The translations under genes and the position numbers were made by a program. A stretch of 64,000 bases of DNA from Ligula intestinalis (taxonomy: Eukaryota > Platyhelminthes > Cestoda > Diphyllobothriidea > Diphyllobothriidae), in assembly GCA_036362985.1 (NCBI GenBank), contig JAYGXS010000005.1, forward strand, positions 47,437,476-47,501,475, written 5' to 3'. This document shows positions 59,020-64,000 of the stretch, in pieces. Position 1 is the first letter of the stretch. Each line of letters begins with the position of its first letter. The notes beneath the pieces were generated by a model that was given only the letters and a program-made list of their open reading frames with translations, had not been told where the DNA came from and made no database searches.

Positions 59020-60140
59020 CCGTGTATTCTTAAAAACTGCCCACATAAGCAGTATGCATTTTTCGTTGATTTTCACTGCGCTTATAAATTTAAATGTATT
59101 TGCATTGTTAGTGCATAAAAATGATCTCTCTACGTTTTACTCGGTTGACAGAAAATAATACCTTCTCAATTTTTATACTTGAAATAAGGGTATCTTTCGG
59201 TTGCAAAAAGTTCTGCATTATGAAATTTTTACGAACGTAACACGTGCATTCATAAAACAGTGTATCTGTTCATTTATTTATGCCGCTTATAAACTATACA
59301 GTTGGGCACATAACTATACTAGAATTTTATGAGAACTTTGTGACTTCTTCATCAGAACCTAGAAATGATTTAAACTTTTTGATTGAATATTTACAGCATG
59401 TAGGTTGGAGACCTTCGATTTCAACGTGACGGCCAGTAGGGTTAAAAATCATTTGGCTTTTGGCAAAACTGCTTTAGGGGGCCGCCTAAATACCTATTCC
59501 CTCCACCCAACTGTCTTACGAAATTGGTAAATTAACGTCTAATTCTTGGTTAGCGGGTGTAAATTAATATCTCATTGGGTTGGAATTGATCAAAAATACT
59601 AAATAAAAGACACTTAGTATTAATGAGGTAGATATAATGAACTCCATCAGCATATACTGCTGTTACTCAGGCAAATGATGCCTATTGATGGAAATTTAAC
59701 CTTATGTTGGTGGAATTTAACGAAAAACGAGAAATTTGTGTTACTGAATATATAACAATTGTGTTCTATTATAAGTCAAAGGGAAATAGGATCTCTAAAC
59801 ACAGCCCTACCCAACCTTTTTTAAATCAAAAGGTATCCTTTCTTCAAGTATAAATATGAAGACGGTATTATTTTACACGAAATGAGCATGCAAAGGAATA
59901 TTTTATGCATTATTTCCGTGAAATATATTATAATTAATCAGAGCAGTGAATGTCAATGGGAGCTATGATGTATGGTTTTGTGGGCGGGCAGAGTAATACT
60001 CTTTAAAATCCGGGAAATTGAAGTGATTTACATATACTAACACTCGGCTGCATGCCCATAAGTTTTGCAACCCAACTTAGGTAAGTTCTTCGCATCGAAA
60101 ACAAATTTCGGAATTTCGTTTGACATTTCGTGAGATAGGG
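59020..60140. repeat. Fold-back element, copy 4 (diverged)
   Basis: Arms about 59030-59230 and 59815-59985 pair loosely (AAATAAGGGTATCTTTC with AAAGGTATCCTTTC). The right outer end at 60090-60140 matches the left end of copy 1. Sits just upstream of the Ig exon at 60319. Confidence 0.65.
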
Positions 60141-60318
60141 AATCAACCGTACTGCGGGATTTGTCCAATTTTTATAAGCAGCTAAATCCAGCTTGATCCG
60201 TATTTGCCGGAAACGTAGCGTATAGCCACCCGATGATGCCTATTCCCACGTCCTGTTGTGAGGCATATAATCGTGGAACTACCCGCTCCCTCATGAAGTA
60301 TTTCTTTGCTTACTTTAG

Positions 60319-60636
60319 AGATCTCGGTCGAGGATGATGCAGCCGCAATGGAGCCAGGGGTAGAAACACGGATTGTCTGTAAGGCCTACGTTGGAACTCT
60401 AAAGGAGACCCTAAAGGCTGTTCGGTGGCTACGCAACGATGGGTCAGAACTTCCCCAGGGTGTCTTCTCCAAGATGGATCGTACGCCTACCGAAGATGGC
60501 TACTGTACTGCCACATTGACGATCCCAAACGTTGAACAGCGGCACGACGGCGATTACGGATGTTTCGTGGAACCACCAGTCGAATATTTCCTCCATGCAC
60601 CAGCGCGTTATGTTCCATTTAGCCTCCGGGTAGGCA
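60319..60636 (+). CDS. Exon (phase 1-1) encoding a complete Ig domain
   Basis: 318 nt, acceptor …tttgcttactttag, donor GGCA|gtaagt at 60637. The domain has all the Ig landmarks in order: RIVCKAYVG (B strand cysteine), KAVRWLRNDGSELPQG (C strand tryptophan), TATLTIPNVEQRHDGDYGC (E strand, then D-G-D-Y-G-C at F), and PFSLRVG (G strand). About 106 residues in a single phase 1-1 exon. It is the most certain exon in the window. The next exon is not recognised before 64000. Confidence 0.9.
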
Positions 60637-60845
60637 GTAAGTTAGACCGACGCGCCCACATTTTTAAAATTTATTTTACTTTTTAGGGTTGTTGAGCATG
60701 GACATAAGTGACCCCAGCTGGTCACTCATGCGACCTTTTCCTGCATGTTTCGACTTAGTGGCCGTTTCTGGTTGCGTTAGATTTTACGGTAGTGCACTTT
60801 TGCTGGTGACTGCCCTCCTACTGTTTTATTGAAGGCAAACCGACA

Positions 60846-61493
60846 TTAAGGAAGTCAATTTAAGCGAACGAACGTTTTAGATTAATTCATCATCAGGCAA
60901 TACAGTAATATTAGGGAGTGTAGAGTTAACGAAAGTTTGAGGCAAACCAATCAGTAGTAACAAGGGGAAGAGAGGTGTAAAAGGATCAAGGGGGATCAGA
61001 TTCTAGTCTTAATTGGGGACCGAGAAATAGGGGTGGGGGGAGAGGGGAAGGAGTCAGAAAATTAGTTGATGTCATCCAGTAGTCCTCGTCTCGGGTTTTG
61101 TTGGGAGGTGTGAGGACGCAAGGTGTCAACGTCTTGAAATGGGGTCGGTGGCCTTTGGATGCTTGATGCCGCTGTCTCATCATTTTTTCGCGGCGAAGTA
61201 AGAGGCGTGAGGGCAGATTTTGAAAGGGCTTTTGGCCACGGGAGCCTAAAGGCCGCTACAAATGCGTTCTGCGCACATAAAATTGGGTTTGTGAGGCGAA
61301 TGGCGACTGCTTCTGCCATCGCAAGTATCCGCCGACACAGGAACTTAGCGTGTTTAGCCGGAACTTTATAGACTACTCTAAATGCTTGATTGACGTCTAC
61401 CCGATGACGGCTGTCTACCAAGTGAGCCACAATTGCGTTTGATATCGACTTAGTTTCGCCTCTGTTTAGCCACGCAGGGTGATGATGAAACAT
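60846..61493 (-). pseudogene. PLE endonuclease C-terminal fragment with terminal sequence
   Basis: Minus strand 61493-61062: HPAWLNRGETKSISNAIVAH, then LVDSRHRVDVNQAFRVVYKV and MAEAVAIRLTNPILCAQN, clearly homologous to the full PLE C-terminus. The GIY-YIG motif itself is missing. The downstream sequence 60846-60960 matches the palindrome arms at 11157-11385, tying that palindrome to this PLE family. Confidence 0.78.
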
Positions 61494-62220
61494 CTATACT
61501 CACAACTTTCTACATTGATATCAATAATAAAAATTCAAGTTATAAGAAAGCACACAGAGGCATCGATGAAACCTACGAGGCTGTCACGCCATGGCAAAAT
61601 ATCGGCGAAATGTCTGGGCTTTTAGCTAGTATTTGGACTGTCCATATGGTAAATTCTGAAACATCTTTCTGCCTTGTGTATGCGAAATCGAGATAAGCGA
61701 ACTATTGTAATTTATTTTTCATTCAAACCTCATTATTCGCCACGGTTTCAATGAAAGTTAGTACGTAGAATACCTATACATATTTCGCTATTTCTAAAGA
61801 AACAGTAAACAGAATTTGTGTAAACAAGAATACTGAATGTAAAAGCTTTTTTTGATTTTGCAAAATAAAATCCTAAAGGACGCCAGACGGATTGTACTCT
61901 TGACTGAGTAAAAAAGGCAACAGTCTACATTATTTCTATGATTAAAGGTACAACTAAAGGACTACCACAATGTATGCAATAAAGTTGTCAGTGTCTGGCG
62001 TGGTACTCCCTTGATGAGCTTTCGGTAGGAGTACCTAGTGGAGCCGCCTCATAGGGGTGTTAAGCGTGTCCCTCGGTCTTACAGGCTTCTGATTTTAGGG
62101 GAGAGGACGGGTGGGGCATGTCAGGAACTAAATTAGATCGCAGTAATGCTGTAAAATAAAAAAAGCTACAAGGGTAAGTTGGGGTGCGAACTCAAACCTC
62201 AGGCGGGACACTGAAGTGGG

Positions 62221-62335
62221 CTTTAATGTCATTGCTAACCCCCCACCGGACAAACAGCGACCGTGTGTATGTAGGGGGAGTGTGGCCTGACCTCGAGCGA
62301 AGTCATTGAGGTACATTTTCAAGTAAAACCACTAA
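62221..62335. repeat. Single unit related to the 58534 tandem repeat
   Basis: TTGCTAACCCCCCACCGGAC, ACCGTGTGTATGTAGGGGG and TGACCTCGAGCGAAGTCATT match the unit order of the 58534 array. Confidence 0.6.
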
Positions 62336-62904
62336 CCTTAACTACAGGAAAGGGAACCAATATGAAATAGCTGGAGATTGTGGAATTTCACAATACTTAT
62401 AATTTGTAAGGAGTCGATTATTCCCGTGGGTAGTTTACCAAGCCAATTTTGCTAAGTATACTAACTGAAGCAGTAGCCTTCTGAGGATCCATCTGCAGTT
62501 CATTATCGATGGCTGACGTTCAGAAACGGGAAGATTGCGAGTAACTCATCCTGCTCAAAATTGTAGGTAGGCGGTTAAAATACGTAAGGACCGTTCAAGG
62601 ACCTTACGAGGAATCCTAGCAGAGCTTTTTTGTAGTAGATGTGATGGTCGTCATCTGGCCCATCGTTCAGTATCGATAGTAACTTAGTTGGTAGGCGGAC
62701 ATAATGCGATTAAACAAGACTTCTCCCTCAACAATGAGGGTCCCGTGCTTACTTGACAAGTATATCCCGCTCCAGAATCTACAAGACAGGCCCATTACAT
62801 AGACACTGACTGGCAAACAGCTTTCTGCTTCGACTTCGTTAGTAGCTTAGTGAATTACTTATGCACTTTATGAGTAGAACAACAGTACTAACACAGCCAA
62901 TGGG

Positions 62905-63040
62905 ATATAAATAGCCGTTTCTGGTTTATTAGTCATAATCGGTCAACCATACCCAACTAGAGGTATTGCAACACTAGAACCGCGAACCCACGACCTGATG
63001 GTTGAAAGTTAAATGCCCGGGCTCATTGTCATCCTGAGTG
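62905..63040 (-). mobile_element. tRNA-headed SINE fragment
   Basis: Minus strand: B-box-like GTGGGTTCGCGGTTCTAG in the head, then GACTAATAAACCAGAAACGG, so head and body are in the same order as at 47770. Confidence 0.55.
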
Positions 63041-63479
63041 TTAGGATAACCCAGATGGCGAGGTATCAATCGGGTCATCCTGCGGATTCGAGAACAAAGA
63101 GAACACGCCCACTCGCAAAAGGACGTATGCAGAATGTGCGAGCTTAAACGGTGGACGCAATGCCAGGCCGCCGCCACCGGGTTCTGTAAATGCTGAGGTC
63201 TCAAATGGCAAGGTGTCTTGCACACGCATGACACAGCCACCGGGCTGTCACGCTGGAAAACACCGCTGATGGCTGCCTTCACAGGGGCCAATAGGAAACA
63301 AAGGTCCTTGGTCCCTAAATATGCTATCACCGCAGGAGGCGTCATTCTACTGCTAGCGACCCGGGACACGGCTGCTAGAAACACGGAACGCTGTTGGTCG
63401 AGACGGAGACAGAAGACAAGCTACTGGACACACAGGAAACAGAGCTGATGCACTAGCAGAACTGACAGTAAAATACTAT

Positions 63480-63605
63480 CTGCTATCCTGTTCTGCCTTC
63501 TCTTTTGAACACGTAACCTAGGGACATAACTAGTGTTTAGACAGGAACACACTAGGTTATAACAGTGGCGACGCAGGTGAGATCAACCAACGTTATAACA
63601 CCGGG
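63480..63605 (+). other. Possible LTR end and primer-binding site remnant
   Basis: AGGTTATAACAGTGGCGACG followed by CAGGTGAGATC has the look of an LTR/PBS junction in gypsy-type elements. No gag or pol nearby; weak. Confidence 0.22.
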
Positions 63606-63654
63606 TGTGTGTAAAAAATGGTAAAGGGAAGTTCACTCATCGTATTACAGGAGA

Positions 63655-63730
63655 ACGGACCCATGGCTCAATTGGTAGGGCACTGGACTTCTGAATGATG
63701 GGTCTCGGGTTCGAGTGTCCGGTGTTGTAT
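63655..63730 (+). mobile_element. tRNA-like sequence, probably a SINE head
   Basis: GGCTCAATTGGTAGGGCAC resembles the D arm, CTTCTGA an anticodon loop with TCT, and CGGGTTCGAGTGTCCG a T arm. The anticodon stem and the acceptor stem do not pair well, so a working tRNA-Arg is unlikely. Confidence 0.45.
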
Positions 63731-64000
63731 CATCTGGAGTTAAGTATGGCTGGCTACTGTAAACTATTGATTCAGGTGATGTTGCTGATGATGAATGGTA
63801 TTCTGCTGATAATATTAGCTCCTGTGTCTGCTGGTTGACCCCAAGGGTAAACCTCAAGGCACAGCGTAGCAAATATGTCCAGCAACGCACTCCGCTAGTG
63901 CCCACCTACCTACCATTGTTACTGCATATACATATCATCAAAAAGTCCATCAAACCCGCAAAATACGAAAATAGGCATCCTGGGTGCTTACTCTAAGACT

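Larger units (their letters stand above)
3534..60636 (+). other. Partial large gene: 14 exons of an Ig/FN3-type extracellular protein
   Basis: Gene-level entry for the exons listed separately. The exons are 3534-3740, 8745-8918, 26044-26364, 34883-35082, 36206-36464, 37828-38028, 40202-40411, 44496-44587, 44993-45200, 49839-50012, 53442-53609, 56263-56546, 57818-57887 and 60319-60636. They total 2886 nt, 962 codons. Each junction is phase compatible: phase 1 everywhere except the introns after 35082, 44587 and 56546, which are phase 0. Phase 1 introns at domain edges are typical of metazoan Ig and FN3 proteins. The protein lacks a visible signal peptide or membrane segment here, so both gene ends lie outside. 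Acting at the cell surface or in the matrix is inferred. Receptor kinase, receptor phosphatase or adhesion molecule are all possible. Extra phase 1-1 exons could have been missed. Confidence 0.82.
60637..64000 (+). other. Intron or downstream sequence
   Basis: Starts with the donor after the Ig exon. Contains a PLE fragment, a single GC repeat unit, SINE pieces and a possible LTR remnant. I found no phase 1 exon to continue the gene. Confidence 0.5.

Noticed and set aside
63655..63730. Functional tRNA-Arg(TCT)
   Set aside because: Anticodon and acceptor stems do not pair, so called a SINE head instead.
1..64000. CRISPR arrays, bacterial operons or prophage
   Set aside because: The window is eukaryotic. 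Repeats are transposable elements and microsatellites with no regular spacer pattern.

Overview
This is eukaryotic DNA. It has spliced exons with GT-AG (and two apparent GC-AG) introns, tRNA-derived SINEs, Penelope-like retroelements (PLEs), a mariner-type transposon, fold-back repeats and a 28S rRNA fragment. The 28S fragment, the abundance of PLEs carrying hammerhead-ribozyme motifs and the long repeat-filled introns suggest a flatworm, probably a parasitic one (cestode or trematode). That assignment is inference; no species is claimed.

The only host gene I can support is one large plus-strand gene that starts before the window and ends after it. I place 14 exons between 3534 and 60636, joined by introns of about 0.4 to 17 kb. 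All splice phases are compatible: every domain-boundary intron is phase 1 and three within-domain introns are phase 0. The exons total 2886 nt (962 codons) with no in-frame stop. The protein is a multidomain extracellular or cell-surface type: clear Ig-like signatures in the exons at 8745 and 60319, and FN3-like beta-sandwich patterns in most others. No signal peptide, transmembrane segment or cytoplasmic domain lies in the window, so the subfamily is unknown.

Layout: 1-3500, AT-rich sequence with a pogo/Tigger-like remnant. 3534-8918, two exons in repeat-rich DNA. 8919-26043, a 17 kb intron (unless exons were missed) holding GC-rich repeats, a palindromic PLE end, a fold-back element, a PLE fragment with a ribozyme, a mariner-type element (18730-23147) split by a full PLE (20001-23023), and a 1.25 kb 28S rRNA pseudogene. 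26044-60636, twelve exons with introns full of repeats, PLE fragments, SINEs and fold-back elements. 60637-64000, a PLE fragment, SINE pieces and a possible LTR remnant, with no exon recognised.

The main hidden system is catalytic RNA. At least eight hammerhead-ribozyme motifs with conserved core and paired stem I can be read by eye, most in PLE terminal repeats, and several form inverted pairs. Nearly all have a self-complementary stem III, as expected of ribozymes that work as dimers. A tRNA-headed SINE family in the same window also carries a degraded hammerhead-like core. All calls were made by reading the sequence; no alignment, folding or database search was run.
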